From CAWAND01 sp963807065 (GTDB lineage: Bacteria > Chloroflexota > Anaerolineae > Anaerolineales > E44-bin32): 64,000 bases of DNA. Below are positions 24,290 through 32,199 of the stretch, piece by piece. Below the pieces are notes generated by a model, which saw nothing but the letters and a program-made list of their open reading frames with translations, made no database searches and was not told the origin of the DNA. The DNA lies in NCBI GenBank assembly GCA_963807065.1, contig CAWDZQ010000004.1, positions 1,302,001 through 1,366,000 of the forward strand. The letters are read 5' to 3'. The stretch's first letter is position 1, and the number at the start of each line of letters is the position of its first letter. Both the position numbers and the translations under genes were made by a program.

Positions 24290-25783
24290 TTATCGGCGCT
24301 GCTGGATATCTCCCAAGATGTCCAGAACCATACTCTCGATGCGTTCGATATCGATATCTCGCCTTTCCCGTGAGGGGGTGGCTGGCACTGCCGTGCCGAC
24401 TTCCGGCGCCATCGCTCCGGGAGGCGGAGTGTGCCGTTCGTAAGCCAGGCGCTTGATGTTGTACATGTGGTAGACGGTAATGTTGTCGCCGGTGATGGCC
24501 CGACCGGTGCCGCCCGGACCAAGCGTCATCGACGGCATGAGATTGGTGGTCAATCCGATCGCGCCCAACGAGCTCATGGAATTGACAATGATGCGAAAGA
24601 CGGGTTTCTCCAGGCCGAAGGCCAGAATGACTTCTTCGTCTTCAGCGTAAATCGCTAGGCTGTGCCCGCGACCGCCAAATTGGATCAGCTCGATGCAGCG
24701 CTCGCAGCCATCCCGCCACCCGTGAGCCTCGTACCAACCCAGCACCGTGGTGAGTTTCTCCCGGGACAGGGGTTCTTCGGGACCGACGTGTTCGAGTGGT
24801 GCGACCAGAATTCGGGCCCATTCGGGCACGTCAAATCCGGCCATCCTGGCGATGGCCTGAGGAGTCTGTCCCACCGTTTTGACATTGATGGCGCCGTTGG
24901 GGTGGAAGAGCGTCTGCCGCAGCGCGTCGGCCTCGGTTGGATCGACGAAGTAGGCGCCCTGGGCTTTCATCAGCTGCATGAGCTCGGCCGCAATAGGGAC
25001 GTCGGCCACCACGGCTTGTTCTGTGGAGCAGATCACCGAGTTGTCAAAAGACTTGCTGCTCACAATGTACCGGGCGGCCCGATGCAAATCTGCGCTGCGG
25101 TCCACATAACAGGGGACATTGCCTGGGCCAACTCCATAGGCGGGCTTGCCGACGGAGTGGGCAGCGCGCACCATGTCGGAGCCGCCCGTGGCCAGGATCA
25201 GGCTGGTTCGCTTGTGGCGCATCAACTCCTGGGTTCCGGGGAGGCTGATCGTCCCCAGGCACTGGACCAGGTTGGCGGGGGCGCCTTTGGCCTCGGCGGC
25301 CTCGGCCATGATCCTTGCTGCTTCACGGCAAGAGTTGACGGCCGAAGGGTGCGGGGCGTGGACGATGGCGTTGCGTGCCTTGACAGCGATGAGCGTCTTG
25401 AAGATCACGGTGGAGGTCGGGTTGGTGCTGGGACTGAGGGCGGCGATCACACCCACCGGCCAGGCGATTTCGACCAGGCCGCGCGCATCATCGCGCCGGA
25501 TCACGCCAACCGTCTTGAGGTCCCGAATGGATTCCCAAACGTTGCGTGAGCTGAACTTGTTCTTGAGAGTCTTATGCGGCGGGACGCCGTACCCGGTCTC
25601 GTCGTGGGCCATTTGGCCGAGGCGCTCGGCGGCGGCTTCGGCGGCATCAGCCATAGCGGCGCAGATTTGGTCGACTTGTTCCTGGGAATAGTCAAAGAAG
25701 GCGAGGTGAGCCTGGTAGGCCGCTTCGGCAGCTCGCCGGGCTTCTTGAATGGAGGCCAGATCCTTATCCAGTTGTTCGGCCAT
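24290..25783 (-). CDS. CoA-acylating aldehyde dehydrogenase (PduP/EutE-like) with C-terminal encapsulation peptide
   Basis: 497 residues. It oxidises an aldehyde, here probably acetaldehyde, with NAD+ and CoA to acyl-CoA. Motifs: SPSTNPTSTVIFKTLIAVKA, ATGGSDMVRAAHS, GVGPGNVPCYVD, catalytic Cys252 in DNSVICSTEQ, and a C-terminal aldehyde dehydrogenase core ending near residue 445. After a Pro-rich linker the last 23 residues (DIDIERIESMVLDILGDIQ) form an amphipathic helix typical of cargo targeting to shells. Unlike most PduP, the targeting helix is at the C-terminus. It is the core oxidoreductase of this compartment. Confidence 0.94.
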   Translation of the reverse strand: MAEQLDKDLASIQEARRAAEAAYQAHLAFFDYSQEQVDQICAAMADAAEAAAERLGQMAHDETGYGVPPHKTLKNKFSSRNVWESIRDLKTVGVIRRDDARGLVEIAWPVGVIAALSPSTNPTSTVIFKTLIAVKARNAIVHAPHPSAVNSCREAARIMAEAAEAKGAPANLVQCLGTISLPGTQELMRHKRTSLILATGGSDMVRAAHSVGKPAYGVGPGNVPCYVDRSADLHRAARYIVSSKSFDNSVICSTEQAVVADVPIAAELMQLMKAQGAYFVDPTEADALRQTLFHPNGAINVKTVGQTPQAIARMAGFDVPEWARILVAPLEHVGPEEPLSREKLTTVLGWYEAHGWRDGCERCIELIQFGGRGHSLAIYAEDEEVILAFGLEKPVFRIIVNSMSSLGAIGLTTNLMPSMTLGPGGTGRAITGDNITVYHMYNIKRLAYERHTPPPGAMAPEVGTAVPATPSRERRDIDIERIESMVLDILGDIQQRR

Positions 25784-25801
25784 GGGCTACCGGTCCTTGA
25801 C

Positions 25802-26092
25802 TTACGCCTTGCGGAAGGTGACGCGCCCGTCCACCTCGAGCGAATCGATGATGGCCATGATGACCGTGTCCACAGGAGACTTGTCGGTCATCGAAGTTTG
25901 TCTGGCAGCGCTTCCTTGGGCCACGAGCACCAGCTCACCTACCCCGGCGTCCAGGGTGTCCACAGCCACCATCGGCTTGCCGTAGAGCTCACCCGTTTCA
26001 TCGGTTTCCCTAACCACCAGAAGTTTGCGGCCCTGGAGCTTCTCGTCTTTGATGGTCGACACGGTGACACCGACGACTTTGGCAATGCGCAT
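25802..26092 (-). CDS. BMC-P pentameric shell vertex protein, third paralogue
   Basis: 96 residues of the EutN/CcmL family: MRIAKVVGVTVSTIKDEKLQ, KLLVVRETDETGE, VDTLDAGVGELVLVAQGSAAR and VIMAIIDSLEV. It lies between the zinc-finger and aldehyde dehydrogenase genes. Confidence 0.95.
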   Translation of the reverse strand: MRIAKVVGVTVSTIKDEKLQGRKLLVVRETDETGELYGKPMVAVDTLDAGVGELVLVAQGSAARQTSMTDKSPVDTVIMAIIDSLEVDGRVTFRKA

Positions 26093-26106
26093 GCGGCGAT
26101 TCTCCG

Positions 26107-26397
26107 TCAGGGATGGCGTCGATGGGGGACCGATGCCAGGTCGGCTGCGTCGTCTTGGTTGGCCGCCGGGCGCCGGGCTGGGCGCGAGAGCGCGGGGTGT
26201 CTCATCTCGATCAGGGTCTGGAGCTCAAGCACCGCCTGGGGCTCGTATTCGCGGGCCCCACACACGTCACACACCCAGGCAGGGAAGTCAGGTGCGGTGA
26301 TGAAATGGCCGTTGGACCACTGACAGTAGAAGGCCTTGGTGGGCGTCATCGCCCCCAGCATGCACTGAGGGCAGCGGACAGAATCCGTACCCGCCAT
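26107..26397 (-). CDS. YgiT-type zinc-finger protein in the microcompartment operon
   Basis: 96 residues. Two CxxC knuckles (VRCPQCM and WVCDVCGAREYEP) flank a short strand region with PDFPAWVC, the layout of YgiT/MqsA-type zinc fingers; no HTH domain follows, only a basic tail rich in Arg and Ala. The ATG overlaps the deoC stop (TGATG), so it is translationally coupled. Function unknown; DNA, RNA or protein binding are all possible. Confidence 0.75.
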   Translation of the reverse strand: MAGTDSVRCPQCMLGAMTPTKAFYCQWSNGHFITAPDFPAWVCDVCGAREYEPQAVLELQTLIEMRHPALSRPARRPAANQDDAADLASVPHRRHP

Positions 26398-27326
26398 CAC
26401 TCGCTGCCGCCCTTCTGTGACGGGGATGGCCCTTCGCCTTTGGCCTCGTGCACGATTCGGACGCCAGCGCTGGCCCCAATGCGGGTGGCGCCGGCCTGCA
26501 CCATGCCCTGGGCTTCGGCGTAGCTGTGGATGCCCCCCGCGGCCTTGACGCCCATTTCGGGGCCAACCACACGCCGCATGAGGGCCACATCTTCGACGGT
26601 GGCGCCGCCCGGACCAAATCCGGTGGAGGTCTTGACAAAGTCCGCCCCGGCCTCCTTGGAAAGCAGGCAACCGGCGACCTTCTCTTCTTCCTCAAGCAGG
26701 GCCATTTCCAAGATAACTTTGACCAGGGCGCCCCGGGCATGGCACACGGCCACCACGCCCTGAATGTCCCTGGCCACAAGCGTGTAGTCGTGGGCTTTGA
26801 GGGCCCCGATGTTCACCACCATGTCGATCTCGGTGGCGCCATCCTTAATGGCATCCAGCGCCTCAAAGGCTTTCACTTCAGGCAGCGTGGCCCCCAAGGG
26901 AAATCCGATCACGGTGCACACCTTGACGTCCGATCCCTTGAGCAGCTCGGCCGCCATCTTGACATGTGTGGGGTTGAGACACACGGAGGCGAAGCCGAAC
27001 TTCCTGGCCTCGTAGCAGAGCTGGGCGATCTGGTCCGGGGTGGCGTCGGGTTTGAGCAGGGTGTGGTCGATCTTCCCGGCGATGCTTATGTCGGCCGGAA
27101 TCGCACCCAGCGCAGCCGACACGCGGGCGGCGCCGGCCCGGACGACCTGGCCCACATCGTCCACGCACGTTTGCACACATAGCCCTTCTGCGCATTCCTG
27201 TTTGCAAACCTCGCCCTGCTGATGGCGGGACTCCGTCTCACTCAGGGCAAGCAAGACTTCCCGTGTCACGGTCTCGACGACACGTTTAATCAGTTCTGGG
27301 TCAAGCGAAGACGTCGTGCTAGGCAT
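26397..27326 (-). CDS. deoC: Deoxyribose-phosphate aldolase with N-terminal encapsulation helix and Cys cluster
   Basis: 309 residues from the ATG at 27326. The C-terminal 220 residues are class I DeoC: KIDHTLLKPDATPDQI, EIDMVVNIGAL (catalytic Asp), GADFVKTSTGF (Schiff-base Lys), GVKAAGGIHSYAEA. It cleaves 2-deoxy-D-ribose-5-phosphate to glyceraldehyde-3-phosphate and acetaldehyde. The N-terminal extension of about 75 residues carries an amphipathic helix (DPELIKRVVETVTREVLLAL), a likely shell-targeting peptide, and a CKQECAEGLCVQTC motif not found in ordinary DeoC. In-frame TTG (27338) and GTG (27332) starts are possible. Sits two genes upstream of BMC-P. Confidence 0.93.
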   Translation of the reverse strand: MPSTTSSLDPELIKRVVETVTREVLLALSETESRHQQGEVCKQECAEGLCVQTCVDDVGQVVRAGAARVSAALGAIPADISIAGKIDHTLLKPDATPDQIAQLCYEARKFGFASVCLNPTHVKMAAELLKGSDVKVCTVIGFPLGATLPEVKAFEALDAIKDGATEIDMVVNIGALKAHDYTLVARDIQGVVAVCHARGALVKVILEMALLEEEEKVAGCLLSKEAGADFVKTSTGFGPGGATVEDVALMRRVVGPEMGVKAAGGIHSYAEAQGMVQAGATRIGASAGVRIVHEAKGEGPSPSQKGGSE

Positions 27327-27334
27327 GGTCACGC

Positions 27335-27895
27335 TCAATGCGCTCCGTAGCGTTTCTCCAGGTCACGAATCTTATCCACCCGCCTTGCGTGCCGCCCCCC
27401 GGCGAAGGATGTTTCCAGCCAGGTCTGTGTGATCTTGATGGCGAGCGCTGTCCCCAGCAGACCCGAGCCGAGGCTGAGCACATTCGAATCGTTGTGCTCG
27501 CGAGCATTGGACGCGGAGGTCTGATTGTAGCATAGCGCTGCGCGCACCCCGGGCACCTTGTTGGCGGCGATGCAGCTCCCGATACCGGCCCCATCGATCA
27601 CGATCCCCCGCCAGGCTTGACCCGAAGCCACCCTGAGCCCAACCGCTTCGGCAACATCCGGATAATCGGCTGGCTGAGGTAGATCCGCTGAACAGTCTAC
27701 CCAGGCATAGCCGAGGTCGACAAGTAAAGTCGTGAGCGCTTCTTTCAGCTCGACGCCGCGGTGATCTGAACCGATGGCGACCAGCCTCTTACCAGCAGTA
27801 GATGGGGCGGGAAGCTGTGGGGATTTGCCCAGGACGTTATGGACCACCCGCTCGACCAGGTCGTGGAGGGCTTGCTCATCGAAATCTGGGCTCAA
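27335..27895 (-). CDS. rpiB: RpiB/LacA-type sugar-phosphate isomerase with N-terminal encapsulation helix
   Basis: About 186 residues. The RpiB fold is clear: AIGSDHRGVELKEAL, GAGIGSCIAANKVPGVRAAL, NAREHNDSNVLSLGS. It interconverts ribose-5-phosphate and ribulose-5-phosphate or related sugars. The usual active-site Cys of E. coli-type RpiB (CGTGIG) is Asp here (DGAGIG). Residues 5-23 (FDEQALHDLVERVVHNVLG) form a targeting-type amphipathic helix. The TTG at 27895 (after AAGAGG) is favoured because the ATG at 27973 lies inside the promoter -10. First gene of the microcompartment operon. Confidence 0.88.
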   Translation of the reverse strand: MSPDFDEQALHDLVERVVHNVLGKSPQLPAPSTAGKRLVAIGSDHRGVELKEALTTLLVDLGYAWVDCSADLPQPADYPDVAEAVGLRVASGQAWRGIVIDGAGIGSCIAANKVPGVRAALCYNQTSASNAREHNDSNVLSLGSGLLGTALAIKITQTWLETSFAGGRHARRVDKIRDLEKRYGAH

Positions 27896-27963
27896 GGCAC
27901 GCCTCTTGTCTTTTGCCCGGCTTCTGTGGGGGCCCTGCCGGGCGAGCCGTCGAACGTGCGGCG

Positions 27964-27972
27964 ATTGTAGCA
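27964..27972 (-). promoter_or_regulatory. Extended -10 promoter of the microcompartment operon
   Basis: TGCTACAAT on the minus strand, 68 bases before the preferred rpiB start and in the short gap after lepB. No -35 consensus is visible, as expected for extended -10 promoters. The same 14-base sequence recurs inside rpiB (27523-27536). Confidence 0.55.
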
Positions 27973-28007
27973 TAGCTCAATCGGGCCGCCTGGCGCGCGG
28001 AATGAGA

Positions 28008-28613
28008 TCAATTTGAAGCCGCTGAGGCGAGGTTGTAGTGGGGAATCATGCCGACATCGTCGAAGGGCCAATACACCAGCGTTGCCTTCCCGATCACGTC
28101 ATGGAAGGGGAGCATTCCCCACCGTTCCGAATCGAGGGAGTTGTTGCGGTTGTCACCCAGGACGAAGAGCTCATCCGAGCCGACCTGCCACGAGCCATGA
28201 TAACGTGGCGGAGCCAGGATGTAGGGTTCGTCCAGCTGCGTGCCATTGACTATGACGTGGCCGCCTTCGGCGGACACGCTATCTCCTGGCAGGCCGATAA
28301 TGCGTTTGATGAACCGTCGACTAGGGTCGTTGGGGTAGTAGAAGACGATGATGTCGCCCCTTTGAGGCTGGGACCAGCGGTAGGCCAGCCTGTTGACGAC
28401 CACGAACTCCCCGTCGTGCAGGCTGGGTTCCATGCTGCTGCCTTCCACCCGAATACGCGCCGAGACGAAGTTGATCCCCAGAAAGAGGATGGCGGCGATG
28501 AGCAGGGTCTGGACGATCTCGCTCAGCGCGTGGAGAACGCGTCGGCCAAGGCTAGGGGAGGCGGCTGCGCCCCAATCATGGGGCGCCGGATCGATCCCTC
28601 TGGGTTCGGACAC
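28008..28613 (-). CDS. lepB: Signal peptidase I
   Basis: 201 residues, one N-terminal membrane segment (about 32-52), then the S26 catalytic core outside the membrane. Box B holds the Ser nucleophile (SSMEPSLHDGEF), box D the general-base Lys (RRFIKRIIGLPGD), and box E is ELFVLGDNRNNSLDSE. It removes signal peptides from exported proteins. The GTG start is 6 bases from a TATAAT, so the mRNA may be leaderless. It follows der by 51 bases. Confidence 0.95.
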   Translation of the reverse strand: MSEPRGIDPAPHDWGAAASPSLGRRVLHALSEIVQTLLIAAILFLGINFVSARIRVEGSSMEPSLHDGEFVVVNRLAYRWSQPQRGDIIVFYYPNDPSRRFIKRIIGLPGDSVSAEGGHVIVNGTQLDEPYILAPPRYHGSWQVGSDELFVLGDNRNNSLDSERWGMLPFHDVIGKATLVYWPFDDVGMIPHYNLASAASN

Positions 28614-28619
28614 GAGAGG

Positions 28620-28625
28620 ATTATA
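28620..28625 (-). promoter_or_regulatory. -10 element immediately before lepB (leaderless arrangement)
   Basis: Perfect TATAAT on the minus strand, with TTGCCC 17 bases upstream as a -35 candidate (28643-28648). Only 6 bases separate the -10 from the GTG start, so transcription should begin at or next to the start codon. Confidence 0.6.
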
Positions 28626-28663
28626 AAGCCCGGACTAGGTCAGGGCAAGACCGGGAACTTGAG

Positions 28664-30037
28664 CTAGGCGCGCGACGATTCGCGGCGGGCCCGGAAAGAC
28701 AATCGGAGCGGGGTGCCCAAAAATCCGTAGCGGGCGCGAATTTGGTTCTCTAAGAACCTTTCGTACGTAAAATGCACCAGTTTGGGGTCATTGACGTGGA
28801 ACACGAAGGTGGGTGGATCCGAGCGGACCTGGCTGGCGTAGAACAGCTTCAATCGGCGACCGGATTGGGTGGGGGGCGCGTGCCGTTCTATGGCGTCCTG
28901 GAGCAGCCGGTTAACGTCGGAGGTGGGGATCCTTCGCAGGCGCTCCTCGTGGACCTCCAGGGCAAGCGGCAGGACCTCGTCCACACCCTGGCCGGTGAGA
29001 GCCGAAATAAACAGAACCGGCACGTAGTCAAGGAACTTCAGCTCCTGGCGGATGTGAAGTGTGAAGTCTGCCTTGTCCGCCTGCGCCGTGGGGATCAGAT
29101 CCCACTTGTTGACCAGGACAACCGCGCTCTTGAGCTTCTCAATCGCCATCCCAGCCACGTGTGCGTCCTGCGCGGTGACTCCTTGGCTGGCATCGACCAG
29201 CATCAGGACCACGTTCGCCCGCTCCATCGCCTTCAAGGCGCGCAGGACCGAGTACTTCTCCACGCCGGGTTCGACCTTGCCCCGCCGCCTGATTCCGGCC
29301 GTGTCGATCAGAGTGATTGGGACGTCCTCGAAATCAATGTGTGTGTCGACGGCATCCCGCGTTGTACCTGGAATGGGCGAGACCAGGACGCGCTCTTCGC
29401 CCAACAGGAGGTTGAGTAAGCTCGATTTGCCGACATTCGGCCGACCGATGATGGCTATGCCCACGCGATCGTCGTCCTCCTCCGCCTCGGGGGCAGGAGG
29501 CAGGGCCGCCACCAGGCGATCCAACAAATCGCCTGTACCCGTCCCGTGCAGGGCCGAGATGGGGACTGGGTTGCCCAGACCGAGCTCGAAAAATTCAGCG
29601 GCTTGCTCCCTGCGGTTGGCGTTATCGCATTTGTTGACCACCAGGAGCACGCTAATCCCCGAATCGGACCGGATCCGGCGGCGCAGGAGGTCGGCCACCT
29701 CGCGATCGGCGGGAATGGGGCCAGTCTCCCCGTCGACCAGCAGCAGGATGGCGTCAGCGCCGGAGGCGGCCATTTCGGCCTGGGCGCGGATTTCGACGAT
29801 GTAGTCGGCCGAGTCAAGCGACAAGGGCTCATCAACTCCGGGTTTGGTGGGATCAATGCCCCCCGTGTCGACGACATCAAAGGTACGGCCGCCCCAATCG
29901 GCCTCTGCCATCAGCCGGTCGCGCGTGGTGCCGGGCCGGTCGGCGACCACCGCCAATCGCTCTCCCACCAAGCGGTTGAATAGTGTCGACTTACCGACAT
30001 TGGGGCGCCCGACAATCGCAACGATCGGTTTCGACAT
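28664..30037 (-). CDS. der: Ribosome assembly GTPase Der (EngA)
   Basis: 457 residues with the diagnostic tandem GTPase domains: G1 motifs GRPNVGKSTLFNRL near residue 8 and GRPNVGKSSLLNLL near 200, G3 motifs DTGGI and DTAGI, G4 motifs NKCD and NKWD, and a C-terminal KH-like domain. It acts in 50S subunit maturation. Six bases separate it from the YbbR gene stop, so it is in the same operon. Confidence 0.97.
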   Translation of the reverse strand: MSKPIVAIVGRPNVGKSTLFNRLVGERLAVVADRPGTTRDRLMAEADWGGRTFDVVDTGGIDPTKPGVDEPLSLDSADYIVEIRAQAEMAASGADAILLLVDGETGPIPADREVADLLRRRIRSDSGISVLLVVNKCDNANRREQAAEFFELGLGNPVPISALHGTGTGDLLDRLVAALPPAPEAEEDDDRVGIAIIGRPNVGKSSLLNLLLGEERVLVSPIPGTTRDAVDTHIDFEDVPITLIDTAGIRRRGKVEPGVEKYSVLRALKAMERANVVLMLVDASQGVTAQDAHVAGMAIEKLKSAVVLVNKWDLIPTAQADKADFTLHIRQELKFLDYVPVLFISALTGQGVDEVLPLALEVHEERLRRIPTSDVNRLLQDAIERHAPPTQSGRRLKLFYASQVRSDPPTFVFHVNDPKLVHFTYERFLENQIRARYGFLGTPLRLSFRARRESSRA

Positions 30038-30042
30038 GGGAA

Positions 30043-31284
30043 TCAGGGCGCGGCGGTCGGTTGAGGTGTGGGGGGTGGGGTCGAGCTGATGGTGACCTCG
30101 ATCGTGTCCGGGAGGACACTCTGGACGTTGATTTCGTTGGATGAGGTGAGCACCTCAGGCGTCAGCTGGTACGTGCCGGCCGTCCTGTCCATTAGGTCCA
30201 CAACAACGCGGACGTCATCCGGCTGAAGGTTGTCGAGAATGGGCACCGGGCCATTCAGAATGATGCTCACGGCATCAGGTGAGGCCTGGGCGAACAGACC
30301 CTCCTGCAGGCCGGTGATCTCGACCGGCCGGGTGATCTTGATCGAATTTTCAATCGGGGAAATGCTCACCCGGACTGCGACGGTCTTCTCGCCCACGATC
30401 GACACGCCCTGAGGCAGGCTCAGCCCCACATTCTTTTGGATGTCACCGGTGACGCCGGCCAGGCTTACGGGCTCGGTCTCCACGAAGCCGCCAAGTTGGT
30501 CCACCAGGCTCGGGTCGGACGAGAAGACGGTCACCAGCGTAGGCTGAACCGTGATGCCCGTCAATTGGTAGCCGGGTTCGACCTCGCCATCAATCTTGGG
30601 CAGGACCACGACCGATCGATATCCGCCAAGTTCCTCGATCCCGACGTTGACTTGGGCCATGGCCGGGGTCATGGTGACGCCAGTGACGGGCTGACCTTCG
30701 GCATCGAGTGCCTGGAGGCTGACGTCTTGCGTGAAGGCTTGGCTCCGCCCGGTCAGGTCGACGTCCACTTGGATATGGTCGACCTGATCGACGGCCGATC
30801 TGGGCCCGATCACCTGCGCCGACGTGGGTGAAACCTGGGGGTTGTCAGAACGGAATCCGACAGCGGGTTCGCCGTGGCGGACAATGCTCACGTTCAGCTC
30901 TTTGCTGATGGCAGCCTCGAGTTTGACCGTGTCGGTAGAAGGATCGATGCTGCTAATTTGCACCAGGCGAAGACCGACGCTGGCATGGATCGGGAGGTCG
31001 TGGGTGCCCTCCACCTGGCCCTGGAGATCCACCCACACTTCAAACGCGCTGGCCGAGAGCTGGTTCCACACCGACCTTGGGGCGCGGACGCTGACTGACG
31101 TCTGCCTGCTCTGCGCATTCACCAGAACCAGGCCATCATCCAGATTCCGGAAATCAATTGCCAGCGGATTGGACACGGTGTGGAGTTCAATAGGATCCGA
31201 AGACGAGACCGCCGCCACCCAGACGGTCAGTGCGAGGATGAGGGCGAGCAGGAGCGAACTCAGGTTCTCAAGCAGCCAGCGCAT
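30043..31284 (-). CDS. cdaR: YbbR-domain protein, CdaA regulator CdaR-like
   Basis: 413 residues: an N-terminal membrane anchor (about 9-28) then four YbbR-like repeats of about 85 residues outside the membrane, with a Thr/Pro-rich C-terminus. CdaR binds the membrane diadenylate cyclase CdaA and adjusts c-di-AMP synthesis. The gene is 18 bases downstream of cdaA, the conserved order. The glmM gene that often follows is absent; der follows instead. Confidence 0.88.
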   Translation of the reverse strand: MRWLLENLSSLLLALILALTVWVAAVSSSDPIELHTVSNPLAIDFRNLDDGLVLVNAQSRQTSVSVRAPRSVWNQLSASAFEVWVDLQGQVEGTHDLPIHASVGLRLVQISSIDPSTDTVKLEAAISKELNVSIVRHGEPAVGFRSDNPQVSPTSAQVIGPRSAVDQVDHIQVDVDLTGRSQAFTQDVSLQALDAEGQPVTGVTMTPAMAQVNVGIEELGGYRSVVVLPKIDGEVEPGYQLTGITVQPTLVTVFSSDPSLVDQLGGFVETEPVSLAGVTGDIQKNVGLSLPQGVSIVGEKTVAVRVSISPIENSIKITRPVEITGLQEGLFAQASPDAVSIILNGPVPILDNLQPDDVRVVVDLMDRTAGTYQLTPEVLTSSNEINVQSVLPDTIEVTISSTPPPTPQPTAAP

Positions 31285-31302
31285 CGTGGTGATGATCCTG
31301 GT

Positions 31303-32172
31303 TCAGGCGGCCCGGGTGCCAATGCGTGCGAAGCGGCTAAGCAGGCTTTCCAGCCAGTCCGGAAGCATCCTTGGGGGCCGTGGGCGGTAGAAAGCGATGA
31401 GAATGTTGCGCAGCCGGCTCTGGTCGAGGCGACGGATCATGCGGCCATTGTGGGCCACCGAAATGATTCCGCGCTCCTCCGAGACCACGACGGCCACGGC
31501 GTCACTGACTTCACTTATGCCCAGCGCAGCCCGGTGGCGGAGGCCCATCTGGCGGTCGGGAGATCTCGACAAGGTCCCGCTTGATGAAAGCGGGAGGACA
31601 CATGCGGCCGCCGCAACACGGCTGTTCCGGATGATGGCTGCCCCGTCGTGCAAAGGCGTGTTGATGTAGAAAATCTGCAGCAGGAGCTCTGCCGAAAGCA
31701 TGGCGTCCAAGGCGACGCCGGTCTCAATGTATTCCTCCAGCTGGACTTCGCGTTCGATGACGACGATGGCACCATGCCGGTGGTCGATCAGGCGCTGGGC
31801 AGCGCTGCAAATCGCGTCGATCCGCTGGTCGATTTCTCCAGTGGATAAAGTGTTCGTGAAGATCACGCCCGCCCGGCCGAGGCGTTCAAGCGCGCGCCGG
31901 ATTTCCGGGGCGAAGACGACCGGGATGGCTATCAGCAGAGCGGGCAACGTGGTACGGAGGAGCCATGAAAAAGCGGGCAGGTTGAGCAGACTGGTGAGGA
32001 TGGTGATCCCGATGATCAGCAGGATCATTCCCCTCAGCAGAACCACGGCCTGGGTTCCCCGGACGAGGGTTAGAAGGAAGAAGAAGATCGCCGTGACAAG
32101 AAGGATGTCGAGGACATCCAGCCAGCCAAGGCGCTGGAACAAGAAGAACAGCTCGCTGATGAGCTCATTCAC
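31303..32172 (-). CDS. cdaA: Membrane diadenylate cyclase (c-di-AMP synthase)
   Basis: 289 residues. Three N-terminal membrane segments (about residues 20-90) precede a DAC domain with the catalytic motifs LHDGAAIIR and GLRHRAALGISEVSDA. It makes c-di-AMP from two ATP, controlling potassium, osmolyte and cell-wall homeostasis. The C-terminal tail is basic. It lies between the TPR gene and the YbbR gene in a same-strand run. Confidence 0.96.
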   Translation of the reverse strand: MNELISELFFLFQRLGWLDVLDILLVTAIFFFLLTLVRGTQAVVLLRGMILLIIGITILTSLLNLPAFSWLLRTTLPALLIAIPVVFAPEIRRALERLGRAGVIFTNTLSTGEIDQRIDAICSAAQRLIDHRHGAIVVIEREVQLEEYIETGVALDAMLSAELLLQIFYINTPLHDGAAIIRNSRVAAAACVLPLSSSGTLSRSPDRQMGLRHRAALGISEVSDAVAVVVSEERGIISVAHNGRMIRRLDQSRLRNILIAFYRPRPPRMLPDWLESLLSRFARIGTRAA

Positions 32173-32199
32173 GGTGAGACATCATCGGCCGGGGCGCAA

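Noticed and set aside
25574..26323. Plus-strand open frames across the microcompartment region (for example 24662-25549, 25574-26323, 26448-27182)
   Set aside because: These are antisense shadows of well-supported minus-strand genes in GC-rich DNA; their translations have no recognisable domains and are His/Gly/Arg-rich.
27896..27973. Upstream ATG extension of rpiB to 27973
   Set aside because: The ATG is part of the extended -10 (TATGCTACAAT), and the added residues are Arg/Gln-rich and unlike RpiB. The TTG at 27895 has a ribosome binding site and places the targeting helix at the N-terminus.
27964..27995. Classical -35 for the microcompartment promoter
   Set aside because: The region 17 bases upstream of TACAAT reads CAGGCG-like, so no -35 was called; only the extended -10 is supported.
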